Assembly (NCBI GenBank): GCA_947259405.1
Contig: CAMYLY010000001.1
Coordinates: 124,001-188,000, forward strand
Direction of reading: 5' to 3'
DNA: 64,000 nucleotides
Origin: an uncultured Gemmatimonadales bacterium
GTDB taxonomy: Bacteria > Gemmatimonadota > Gemmatimonadetes > Gemmatimonadales > GWC2-71-9
The notes under the pieces were generated by a model. It saw nothing but the letters and a program-made list of their open reading frames with translations, did no database searches and had not been told where the DNA came from. The translations under genes were made by a program, and so were the position numbers. Shown here in pieces: positions 55,987 through 63,218 of this stretch. Positions within the stretch are counted from its first letter, which is position 1, and each line of letters starts with the position of its first letter.

Positions 55987-56004
55987 ACCGTTCACACCTA
56001 TCTT
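55976..56004 (+). promoter_or_regulatory. putative promoter of the MerR-like gene
   Basis: TTGGGC (55976-55981), 17-bp spacer, TATCTT (55999-56004). The predicted start lies about 6 nt before the ATG at 56017, which has no ribosome site. Confidence 0.4.
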
Positions 56005-56016
56005 GTTAGCGCCCCC

Positions 56017-56742
56017 ATGAGTAACGTCGCCCTCTACTCGATCCGGCAAATGGCCCAGGAGCTTGACCTGCCGGAATCAACAGTCCGCTACTATCGGGAC
56101 ACGTACTCACGGTATCTCTCCGCCATTGGCTCCGGGCGCCGCCGACTCTATCCGGACGAGACCCTGAACCGCCTGCGGTGGATTCGAGACAGCTACGCCA
56201 GCGGCATGAGCCGCGCGACGATCGAGACCCATCTCTGCGACTCGCCCACATCAGACGCGTCCACACCCGAGCCGCCCGGCACTAACGGCACGACATCCTT
56301 GGTCCAGTACGAGGACGTGCTCGCGACGATTCTCGACGGTGAGCGCGAGCGCCGCGAGGCGATGTGGCAAGTCGCGCGCGAAGTCGTGCGCCTCGGTGAG
56401 GCCATCGAGCGACAGCACGCCATACTCAGTCATCTCGCCGAGAAGATCGGGAATGGGGATGGCCACATGTCCACCAACGCAAACCGCGGATCGGTCGAGA
56501 CCGTGGAACTCGTTCCGGTGGCCGAAGCCGCACCCCTCGACGACACCGTCGAAACTGAGCTTACGAACCTCCGCCTGCAGCTCGACCGCGAGCGGGAACT
56601 GGTCGAACGCCTGCGGCGGTCCAAGGTCGAGGTCGAACGACGCGCTGCGGATGCGGAAGCCCAACTCGAGGAGCGTGGTGGGAGCGAGCGCCGGCGGTCG
56701 GCGCTTCGCCGATTGCTGCTTCGGGACACCGACACGCGGTAG
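56017..56742 (+). CDS. MerR-like HTH protein with C-terminal coiled coil
   Basis: 241 residues. Residues ~5-70 are a MerR-type winged helix (LYSIRQMAQELDLPESTVRY, YRDTYSRYL, RRRLYPDETLNRLRWIRDSY). The middle is Ser/Pro-rich. Residues ~95-150 and ~180-235 are strong coiled coils (LRLQLDRERELVERLRRSK, VEVERRAADAEAQLEERGG). No metal-binding cysteines. The layout recalls RacA/chromosome-anchoring or Ebf-like HTH proteins more than classical MerR; function unknown. pcm begins 8 bp downstream. Confidence 0.75.
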   Translation: MSNVALYSIRQMAQELDLPESTVRYYRDTYSRYLSAIGSGRRRLYPDETLNRLRWIRDSYASGMSRATIETHLCDSPTSDASTPEPPGTNGTTSLVQYEDVLATILDGERERREAMWQVAREVVRLGEAIERQHAILSHLAEKIGNGDGHMSTNANRGSVETVELVPVAEAAPLDDTVETELTNLRLQLDRERELVERLRRSKVEVERRAADAEAQLEERGGSERRRSALRRLLLRDTDTR

Positions 56743-56750
56743 TTCGGGGA

Positions 56751-57395
56751 ATGCCGCGCGGGTCCGCCGGGGCCAAGCGCATGGTGCGCCGCCAGCTCGC
56801 GTCTCGCGACATCACCGACGCACGGGTCCTCGCAACCATGGCATCCGTTCCTCGCGAACGCTTTGTCCCGCCACACCTGCACCGTCATGCCTACGACGAT
56901 GGGCCCCTCGCCATCGGGCACGGGCAGACGATCTCCCAGCCATATGTCGTAGCACTCATGACGCAGGCGGCGCATGTCGATCGACATGCACGGGTGCTCG
57001 AGATCGGCACCGGATCAGGATACCAAACGGCGATCCTCTCCAAGCTGGCCAGTCACGTCTGGACCATTGAACGCGTGCACGAACTCACCGAACACGCGCA
57101 GCTGACCCTCAGGGACCTCGACCTTCACAACGTGACGTTCATCGAGGGGGACGGTGCGCAGGGATGCCCCACCGCGGCCCCGTTCAACGCGATCATCGTG
57201 GCCGCCGCCGCCCCCCACCCACCACCGTCACTCCTCGGCCAGCTCGCCACCGGTGGCCGCCTCGTGATTCCAGTGGGCGACCGAGATTTGCAGATCCTGA
57301 CGGTCTACCACCGCACGGAAAGCGGAATCTCGCAGAAGACTGCGGGGACCTGCCGTTTCGTTCCTTTGGTCTCGCGCGACGCGTTTCCGGAATGA
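56751..57395 (+). CDS. pcm: protein-L-isoaspartate O-methyltransferase
   Basis: 214 residues. Repairs isoaspartyl residues in aged proteins using S-adenosylmethionine. Motifs: VPRERFVPPHLHRHAYDDGP, GHGQTISQPYVVALMTQ, VLEIGTGSGYQTAIL (SAM motif I), and LATGGRLVIPVGDRDLQILT. It follows the MerR-like gene by 8 bp and converges on surE, with a 12-bp gap, whereas in E. coli surE and pcm are co-directional. Confidence 0.95.
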   Translation: MPRGSAGAKRMVRRQLASRDITDARVLATMASVPRERFVPPHLHRHAYDDGPLAIGHGQTISQPYVVALMTQAAHVDRHARVLEIGTGSGYQTAILSKLASHVWTIERVHELTEHAQLTLRDLDLHNVTFIEGDGAQGCPTAAPFNAIIVAAAAPHPPPSLLGQLATGGRLVIPVGDRDLQILTVYHRTESGISQKTAGTCRFVPLVSRDAFPE

Positions 57396-57407
57396 CCCCC
57401 TGCGGAG

Positions 57408-58268
57408 CTATCGCCTTCTCCGCTCCAGCAGTGAGCGGAGGCGGTCCACACCAACCACATCGGTCTGGTCGACCTCGAGGGGTGTGATCGTGATCAGACC
57501 CGCCTCGAAGGCGTGTACGTCGGTGCCGGGCTCGGCGGTGTGTGGCGGGGCCCAATTGTCCCAATAGTAGATGGCGCCTCGGGGCGATGCATGTCGTTCG
57601 TACCGCTGATCGCCCGGCTCCATGCTCAGGCGAACCACGCGGGACTCGGTCACGCCCGGTTGGACACCTGCCGGAATGTTCACATTGAGTAGTAGGCCGG
57701 GCGTCAGCTGCTCGCGCTCGCGGAGGTGCAGCACCAAGTTCTTGAGCGCTCCCGCGCACGCCGCATAGTCGGCGGAGCTTCCACGCGACACGGCGATCGC
57801 CGGAACTCCCAGGAGGGCGGCTTCGCGGGCCGCTCCGATTGTCCCCGACACCCACGCCGACAAGCCAATGTTCTCAGAGGAGTTGATGCCCGACACGACC
57901 AAATCCGGTCTCTCGTCCAAAAGATGCATCAGCGCCAGCCGCGTCACGGTCGCCGGCCGGGCCCCGACCGCGTACCACCGAAGACCACGCTCGTTCGGGA
58001 CTTCGCGCACGAAGATCGGATCTCGGTACGTGATACCATGGCTGGCCCCACTCTGCTGTTCCGCCGGTGCCGCGACGACGATGCTCGCAATGCTCGACAG
58101 CGAGTCGATAAGCGCACGCAACCCCGGTGCGTCATACCCATCGTCGTTGGCAATGAGAATCGTGAAGGCGTGATCGTTGGCGTCCTGCGCCAGCGCCAGC
58201 CGCGGAGCAGACGCCAGGAGGGTGAGAAGGCCGAGGGCGAGAAGACCGAGGGTGAGAATGCGAGACAT
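57408..58268 (-). CDS. surE: SurE-type 5'-nucleotidase with a signal peptide
   Basis: Hydrolyses nucleoside monophosphates (survival protein SurE). Family motifs: ANDDGYDAPGLRALIDSL, PAEQQSGASHGIT, VSGINSSENIGLSAWVSGTI and GAAREAALLGVPAIAVS. Unusually, the N-terminus is a clear export signal (SRILTLGLLALGLLTLLASA, then PRLALAQ), so the enzyme should be periplasmic. The start at 58268 has AAGGTAGAG just upstream; an ATG at 58283 would add five residues. Divergent from the phosphatase gene. Confidence 0.92.
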   Translation of the reverse strand: MSRILTLGLLALGLLTLLASAPRLALAQDANDHAFTILIANDDGYDAPGLRALIDSLSSIASIVVAAPAEQQSGASHGITYRDPIFVREVPNERGLRWYAVGARPATVTRLALMHLLDERPDLVVSGINSSENIGLSAWVSGTIGAAREAALLGVPAIAVSRGSSADYAACAGALKNLVLHLREREQLTPGLLLNVNIPAGVQPGVTESRVVRLSMEPGDQRYERHASPRGAIYYWDNWAPPHTAEPGTDVHAFEAGLITITPLEVDQTDVVGVDRLRSLLERRRR

Positions 58269-58308
58269 GGGCTCTACCTTCATTCACAAGGCACAAGTGG
58301 CCCGCCGG

Positions 58309-58336
58309 TTGTCCAAAGCGGAAAGTTGAATAGAAT
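58309..58336 (+). promoter_or_regulatory. promoter of the alkaline phosphatase gene
   Basis: TTGTCC (58309-58314), 16-bp spacer, TAGAAT (58331-58336), with AAGGAGG at 58348-58354 ahead of the ATG at 58362. Confidence 0.5.
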
Positions 58337-58361
58337 TGTGCCCACTCAAGGAGGCAACCGC

Positions 58362-59426
58362 ATGGTCCGAGGGATCGCCGTCACGTTGGGCGCGCTGTCG
58401 TTTGCGGCAAATCTTGCCGCGTGCGCCCAGACCCCCCCACCCCGGATCATGCTGTTCATCGCCGATGGAGCTGGCGCCGGCCACTGGGCAGCGGCGCGCC
58501 TGGCCACAGACGAACTCGCCGTTGACGACTTCGCGGCCGTTGGACTTGTCGATACGCGCGGGTCCAACCACATCGTGACAGGCAGCGCAGCAGCCGCCAC
58601 GGCGTACGCGATTGGGAAGCGCAGTTTCAGAGGCGCGACGGGGGTCGGCCCCGATTCACAGCCGTATCCCACGGTGCTCGAGGTGGCCGAACGGCGTGGG
58701 ATGTCGACTGGCCTGATCACGACGACCGTGGTAGGAGATGCCACGCTCGCGGCGTTCGCTTCACACTCCACGCGCCGCAGCGCGCTGGTGGCCGCGCGCC
58801 AATACGGGGCCAGCGGTGCGGACGTCATCATGGGAGGTGGACGCGAGCTATTCACCTTTCTTCCGCCGGACAGCCAACCAGACATTCTGACGGGTATGCG
58901 CGAGACCCATACCTATGTCACAACCGAGGCCGAACTCGACGCGCTCGATCTGGCTCGGGTGGATCAGGTGCTCGGCTTGTTCGCCCCGAGGGACATGGCC
59001 CTCGCCCCCGATCGTTCGCCGTCGCTTGCAGCTTTGACTGACGCCGCGCTCCAGATCCTGAGCAGGAATTCCAACGGGTTCTTCCTACTCGTCGAGAACG
59101 AAGAGACGGACACTCAGGCCCACAATCACCAACCCCTCGAGGTCATCAAGCGCGAAATGGTTGCGTTCGACGAGGCCATTCGCGTCGGCATCGAATATCA
59201 GCGGCGCTTCCCCGAAACCTTGGTCGTGGTAACGGGCGACCATGAGACGGGTGGGATGTCGATCACCATGGACTCGACCGGCGCGGTCCAGGCGGCCTAC
59301 CACACGACCTATCATTCAGCCGAGCTGGTACCGCTGTTCGCTCGGGGCCCAGGAGCCGAGGAATTCGCGGGGATGCTCACCAACGCACAGGTCGGCCAGA
59401 TCCTCCTTGGCCGCGTGCGAAACTAG
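58362..59426 (+). CDS. exported alkaline phosphatase (PhoA-type fold)
   Basis: 354 residues. Start supported by AAGGAGG 7 nt upstream; signal with possible lipobox (GALSFAANLAACAQ). Metal and catalytic motifs: Asp35 in MLFIADGAGAGHW, nucleophile Ser75 in VTGSAAAATAYAIG, ENEETDTQAHNH, VVTGDHETGGMS and TTYHSAELVPLFA. The residue before the serine is Gly where PhoA has Asp. Together with the exported SurE next door it would release phosphate from nucleotides in the periplasm. An in-frame extension to 57726 was rejected. Confidence 0.93.
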   Translation: MVRGIAVTLGALSFAANLAACAQTPPPRIMLFIADGAGAGHWAAARLATDELAVDDFAAVGLVDTRGSNHIVTGSAAAATAYAIGKRSFRGATGVGPDSQPYPTVLEVAERRGMSTGLITTTVVGDATLAAFASHSTRRSALVAARQYGASGADVIMGGGRELFTFLPPDSQPDILTGMRETHTYVTTEAELDALDLARVDQVLGLFAPRDMALAPDRSPSLAALTDAALQILSRNSNGFFLLVENEETDTQAHNHQPLEVIKREMVAFDEAIRVGIEYQRRFPETLVVVTGDHETGGMSITMDSTGAVQAAYHTTYHSAELVPLFARGPGAEEFAGMLTNAQVGQILLGRVRN

Positions 59427-59429
59427 CCC

Positions 59430-59459
59430 TTGAGGAACATCGGTCCCGCACCGTAGTAT
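59430..59459 (+). promoter_or_regulatory. putative promoter of the metal-uptake locus
   Basis: TTGAGG (59430-59435), 18-bp spacer, TAGTAT (59454-59459). The start codon at 59472 is 12 nt downstream of the -10, leaving a leader of about 5 nt and no ribosome site. No Zur-type palindrome was recognised. Confidence 0.45.
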
Positions 59460-59471
59460 AGTCCTCGACTT

Positions 59472-59804
59472 ATGTACCGGATCTTCTGGCGCGCCTTGAG
59501 GTTGCCGGCGGCGGCGCTCTACCTGGCTGCCGTCTCGTGGACCCCAGTCGCTCATGCTCAGACAGAGGTCGTCTCCTCTGACCCCGCGGTGGAAGCGGGG
59601 CATTCAGGCGAATGCGAGGTCCTCCATATCGACGGGGCATGCGTGGTCACGGGTGTGGCCAAGATGCGGGCCCCGGCGTCGGAGGCGCAGGCTCCTATCG
59701 GCGACGCGCTGCGGCTACGATTCGTCCAGGTCCAGGGCATCCACGTCTCCGCATCCGAGTTGAGCCCTGTCTCGGAACGAGGTCCCCCCACTCCCTCCAA
59801 CTGA
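59472..59804 (+). CDS. small exported protein of unknown function
   Basis: 110 residues with a signal peptide (LPAAALYLAAVSWTPVAHAQ). The mature part has two cysteines (SGECEVLHIDGACVVTG) that may form a disulfide, and histidines that might bind metal. It opens a run of four genes that ends with the ABC-3 permease, 65 bp before the porin gene, but a functional link is only suggested by position. Confidence 0.55.
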   Translation: MYRIFWRALRLPAAALYLAAVSWTPVAHAQTEVVSSDPAVEAGHSGECEVLHIDGACVVTGVAKMRAPASEAQAPIGDALRLRFVQVQGIHVSASELSPVSERGPPTPSN

Positions 59805-59869
59805 ACTGGTGCACCTGCTGATTCGGGCCACCATACGGATCAGCGTCAATCACCGCCGGAGGGCATTGC

Positions 59870-61171
59870 ATGCGCACACGACCGGTGTGGGCGTTCCTCA
59901 CAATAGGTGTCATGGCCGCATGGCCAATTGCGTTGGACGCGCAGGAGCCGACCAGAACTGACTCGCTCGAGGTAGAGGTTCGGCGCCTGCGAGCAGAGTT
60001 GGACTCGCTGCAACGGGTACTCGAGGAGCTGATCAGACAGCAACGCGATACGACGGAAGCCGTGGACGAGTTGGCGCGGCTCCGTGCCGCAGCGCAAGCT
60101 GCCGCGGACGCCGCCCAGGAGCCACCACCAGAGGATCAGGGCAGCCGCACAGGGAACCTGTCAATTCTCAACCCGGAGATATCCCTGACGGGCGACATCG
60201 TGGGCAGCTACGTAGCGCCCGCCGGCACGGGCAACAGCGCCGGCGCCGTTCCACGAGAATTCGAGTTCTCGTTTCAGGCTGCTTTGGATCCGTACACTCG
60301 GACCAAGGTCTTCGTCACTCACGAAGAAGAGTTCGAGATCGCTGGCCTTAGCGAAGAGGACGCCGGAGAGGAGGAAGAGGGACACGGACCGGAGATTGAG
60401 GAGGGATACCTGTACTGGGTCGGGCTGCCCGGTGGAATCGGCGTCAAGGCCGGAAAGTTTCGTCAGGAGATTGGCCTGTACAACCGATGGCACACCCATG
60501 CCTTGTTCGAAATCGAGCGACCACTCGCCGCGTCGACATTTCTGGGCGAAGACGGCCTGATCCAGACAGGCGTAGCACTGACGCTGCCCTCGGTTACCGC
60601 GGGCCCTTCGACCCAGACCATCACCGCCGAGGCCACGCTCGGGAACAATGACGCGCTCTTCGACGGCGGGGGGCAATTCAGTTACCTCGGACGCCTCCAG
60701 AGCTTCTGGGACGTGGGGCCCGGGACGTATGTCCAGCTGGGTGCCACTGGTGTTTACGGTCGCAATAGCGATGTCGACCTCAAGACGCGGCTCCTCGGCC
60801 TGGACTTCGCCTTCCGATGGGCACCACCGTCACAAGCGCTCTACCGCGACCTGCAAATCAAGGGCGAGTGGATGTTCGCTGAACGGCGGGAAGCCGGGCG
60901 GCCAAACCGGGGCAACGGCGGATACGGCCAAGTGAACTTCAAGTTCACCCGCCAGTGGACCGTAGGCACGCGCGTCGACTACGTGACGCCGTACGACGAT
61001 ACGGAACCGAGCATACTGCAGATCGCACCAAGCATCTCGTGGTGGCAGAGCGAGTGGGTACGTTTGCGCGCCCAATACAATCTCGTGCGCGCCCGCGGCG
61101 GTCCCACCAACCACACGTTCCTGATACAGGTCGTCTGGGCGGTCGGGCCTCACAAACATGCAACGTATTGA
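59870..61171 (+). CDS. porin-like outer-membrane protein with coiled-coil N-terminus
   Basis: 433 residues, GGAGGG ribosome site. Signal peptide (TIGVMAAWPIALDAQ), a short coiled coil at about 32-85 (LEVEVRRLRAELDSLQRVLE), then about 340 residues of amphipathic beta strands (LSILNPEISLTGDIVGSYVA to TFLIQVVWAVGPHKH). An acidic loop EEDAGEEEEGHGPEIEEG could bind cations. The pattern is that of trimeric porins with a periplasmic coiled coil. It overlaps the substrate-binding protein gene, so it probably serves metal entry through the outer membrane. Confidence 0.8.
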   Translation: MRTRPVWAFLTIGVMAAWPIALDAQEPTRTDSLEVEVRRLRAELDSLQRVLEELIRQQRDTTEAVDELARLRAAAQAAADAAQEPPPEDQGSRTGNLSILNPEISLTGDIVGSYVAPAGTGNSAGAVPREFEFSFQAALDPYTRTKVFVTHEEEFEIAGLSEEDAGEEEEGHGPEIEEGYLYWVGLPGGIGVKAGKFRQEIGLYNRWHTHALFEIERPLAASTFLGEDGLIQTGVALTLPSVTAGPSTQTITAEATLGNNDALFDGGGQFSYLGRLQSFWDVGPGTYVQLGATGVYGRNSDVDLKTRLLGLDFAFRWAPPSQALYRDLQIKGEWMFAERREAGRPNRGNGGYGQVNFKFTRQWTVGTRVDYVTPYDDTEPSILQIAPSISWWQSEWVRLRAQYNLVRARGGPTNHTFLIQVVWAVGPHKHATY

Positions 61172-61178
61172 GGACAGT

Positions 61179-62249
61179 ATGAGCCAGACTCCCAGACGGC
61201 TACGCCTGGCGATCCTGGCGATGACGGGGATGGCAGTTACCACCCCGGCCGCGGGACAGGATCGCCTGCGCATCGTCACGACACTCCCGACGTATGCCTC
61301 CATTGCCGAACAGATCGCGGATGATCGTGCGGAGGTGGTCGCGATCGCCCGCGGGGATCAGGACGCGCACTTCGTGACACCGCGGCCGAGCTTCGCCGCT
61401 CAACTCCAACGGGCCGACCTCTTTGTGGTCACCGGCCTGGACCTCGAACTTTGGGTTCCGGCCTTGCTCGATCGCGCCAACAACCGTCGGGTGCTCGACG
61501 GGGCTCCCGGTCACGTGGCGGCATACGCAGGGGTGCTACTGCGTGACATACCAGAAAACGTTTCGCGGGCAGGCGGCGATGTACACGTCTACGGTAACCC
61601 CCACATCCATACGGATCCGGTGAACGGGATCATCATTGGCAAGAACATTTTAGACGGTCTCGTCAGAATCGATCCAGCGAACGAGTCGCAGTACGAAAAG
61701 AACTGGCAACGCTTCGCGCAAGAGATACTCGTTCGGTTGTTCGGACCGCAGTTGGTGGAGATGCTGGGATGGGAAACGCTTTTCCAACTGGCACGGTCCG
61801 ACGAGTTCTGGGCGTTCGCGGAACGTGAACGCTTCCAGGGCAAACCGCTGACCGACTACGTGGGCGGGTGGCTCGCGGAGGGAGAGGCCTTTCGCGACCG
61901 CGACATGCTGTGTTACCACAAGAACTGGGCGTATTTTAGCGCGCGCTTTCGTGTCCGCTGCGCAGCATACGTGGAGGTTAAGCCGGGCATCCCCGCCACA
62001 CCGGGACATGTGCGCAGCATTATCGATTTTGTGCAAAAGGAGCGGATCCCTGTCTTGTTTGCGGCGAACTATTTCAGCACCTCTCAGATCGAACGCGTTG
62101 CCTCGCGGGCTGGAATGCAGGCGGTGATCGTTCCCGAGCACGTCGCGGGGTCGGAGGACGCGGATGACTACTTCGCGCTTATCGACCTTTGGACGTCCCG
62201 GTTGAAAACGGCGTTTGCGTCGGCGACCACGCAGCACCCAGAGGACTAA
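61179..62249 (+). CDS. metal ABC transporter substrate-binding protein (ZnuA/TroA-like)
   Basis: 356 residues from ATG 61179, with GAGGA 5 nt upstream. Signal peptide (LAILAMTGMAVTTPAAGQ). Likely metal ligands: His64 (QDAHFVTPRPS), His142/His144 (NPHIHTDP), His247 (CYHKNWAYF) and an acidic residue near the C-terminus. No His-rich loop as in ZnuA, so Zn or Mn are both possible. An in-frame ATG at 61158 overlaps the porin gene. The permease gene follows after 8 bp. Confidence 0.88.
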   Translation: MSQTPRRLRLAILAMTGMAVTTPAAGQDRLRIVTTLPTYASIAEQIADDRAEVVAIARGDQDAHFVTPRPSFAAQLQRADLFVVTGLDLELWVPALLDRANNRRVLDGAPGHVAAYAGVLLRDIPENVSRAGGDVHVYGNPHIHTDPVNGIIIGKNILDGLVRIDPANESQYEKNWQRFAQEILVRLFGPQLVEMLGWETLFQLARSDEFWAFAERERFQGKPLTDYVGGWLAEGEAFRDRDMLCYHKNWAYFSARFRVRCAAYVEVKPGIPATPGHVRSIIDFVQKERIPVLFAANYFSTSQIERVASRAGMQAVIVPEHVAGSEDADDYFALIDLWTSRLKTAFASATTQHPED

Positions 62250-62257
62250 CCGCACCC

Positions 62258-63109
62258 GTGCTCGAGATCATGCTCCCGGCCTTTGTGGCCTCGCTCGTTC
62301 TCGTCGCCATTCATGGCTATCTCGGGATCCATGTGATCGCGCGGGGGGTGATCTTCGTGGACCTGGCGCTCGCCCAGGTGGCCGCGATGGGATGGGCCTT
62401 GGCTGGGTTGGGAGCGGACCGGATGATCAGCGATGCAATCGGGGTATCGCCGGGTGTCGCCGGCTATTCCATCGGTCTTGCGGCCACGCTGCTTGCGGCC
62501 GGGGTGATCAGCGTGAGTCGCATGGAGGCCACACGAGTGCCGCAGGAGGCAATCATCGGAATCGTCTACGTCGTGGCCACGGCTGGGACCATTTTGTTCG
62601 CGGCGCAGGCGCCGCGCGGATCAGAACATGTCGAGCAACTCCTGACCGGTTCGCTGTTGTGGGTCACCTGGAGTGACATTGTACGGCTCACGGTGATCTT
62701 CGCGGCGATCGGTACCATCCACTGGTTCCTGCGCGAGCGCTTCTTCACTATTTCACTCGAACCGGAGCGGGCCACAGCAAAGGGCTGGAACCTCACGGCG
62801 TGGGATTTCTTGTTTTACGCACTTTTCGGCGTCGTCGTCACGTCAGCAGTAGCTATCGCCGGTGTGTTGCTGGTGTTCTCCTTCTTGGTCATACCAGCCG
62901 TCATCGCGTTTCTCTTCACAGCACAACCTCGAAACCTGATCGCCATCGCCTGGTCCTCAGGAGCAGTCGCTTCGACCGTGGGCTTGTGGGTCTCCTTCGA
63001 GAGTGATCTCCCCACCGGTCCTGTCGTCGTCGTCGCGTTCGGCCTCACGCTCCTGATCGCAGGTGCCATCAAGTATTGGGGTGGCTGGAAAGCTCCGACA
63101 GCCGAGTGA
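62258..63109 (+). CDS. ABC-3 family metal permease (ZnuB-like)
   Basis: 283 residues from GTG 62258 (ATG 62270 is possible). About eight transmembrane helices with ABC-3 hallmarks: GIHVIARGVIFVDLALAQVA, the periplasmic VEQLLTGSLLWVTWSDI, and ITSAVAIAGVLLVFSFLVIP-like final helices (here VTSAVAIAGVLLVFSFLVIP). It needs a cognate ATPase, but none is encoded in the 890 bp left in the window, where pckA follows. The ATPase must come from elsewhere. Confidence 0.9.
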   Translation: MLEIMLPAFVASLVLVAIHGYLGIHVIARGVIFVDLALAQVAAMGWALAGLGADRMISDAIGVSPGVAGYSIGLAATLLAAGVISVSRMEATRVPQEAIIGIVYVVATAGTILFAAQAPRGSEHVEQLLTGSLLWVTWSDIVRLTVIFAAIGTIHWFLRERFFTISLEPERATAKGWNLTAWDFLFYALFGVVVTSAVAIAGVLLVFSFLVIPAVIAFLFTAQPRNLIAIAWSSGAVASTVGLWVSFESDLPTGPVVVVAFGLTLLIAGAIKYWGGWKAPTAE

Positions 63110-63157
63110 ACCTCATTGTGTTAAGTTTTAGTGTCGTCACCCCCAAGGCGATTGTAC

Positions 63158-63179
63158 CGCGGCTCCCACGGGAGCCGCG
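63158..63179 (+). terminator. perfect GC-rich hairpin between the permease gene and pckA
   Basis: CGCGGCTCC, loop CACG, GGAGCCGCG: a 9-bp perfect stem, 48 bp after the permease stop and 40 bp before pckA. The downstream tract (TGATGTTT) is only modestly T-rich, so it may be a terminator for the metal locus or a leader hairpin of pckA. Confidence 0.45.
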
Positions 63180-63218
63180 TGATGTTTCAGATCAAGGAAT
63201 CAACCCAAGAGCGCCACC

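Noticed and set aside
57726-58361. In-frame extension of the alkaline phosphatase gene over surE
   Set aside because: It would run antisense through surE, and the ATG at 58362 has AAGGAGG and starts a signal peptide.
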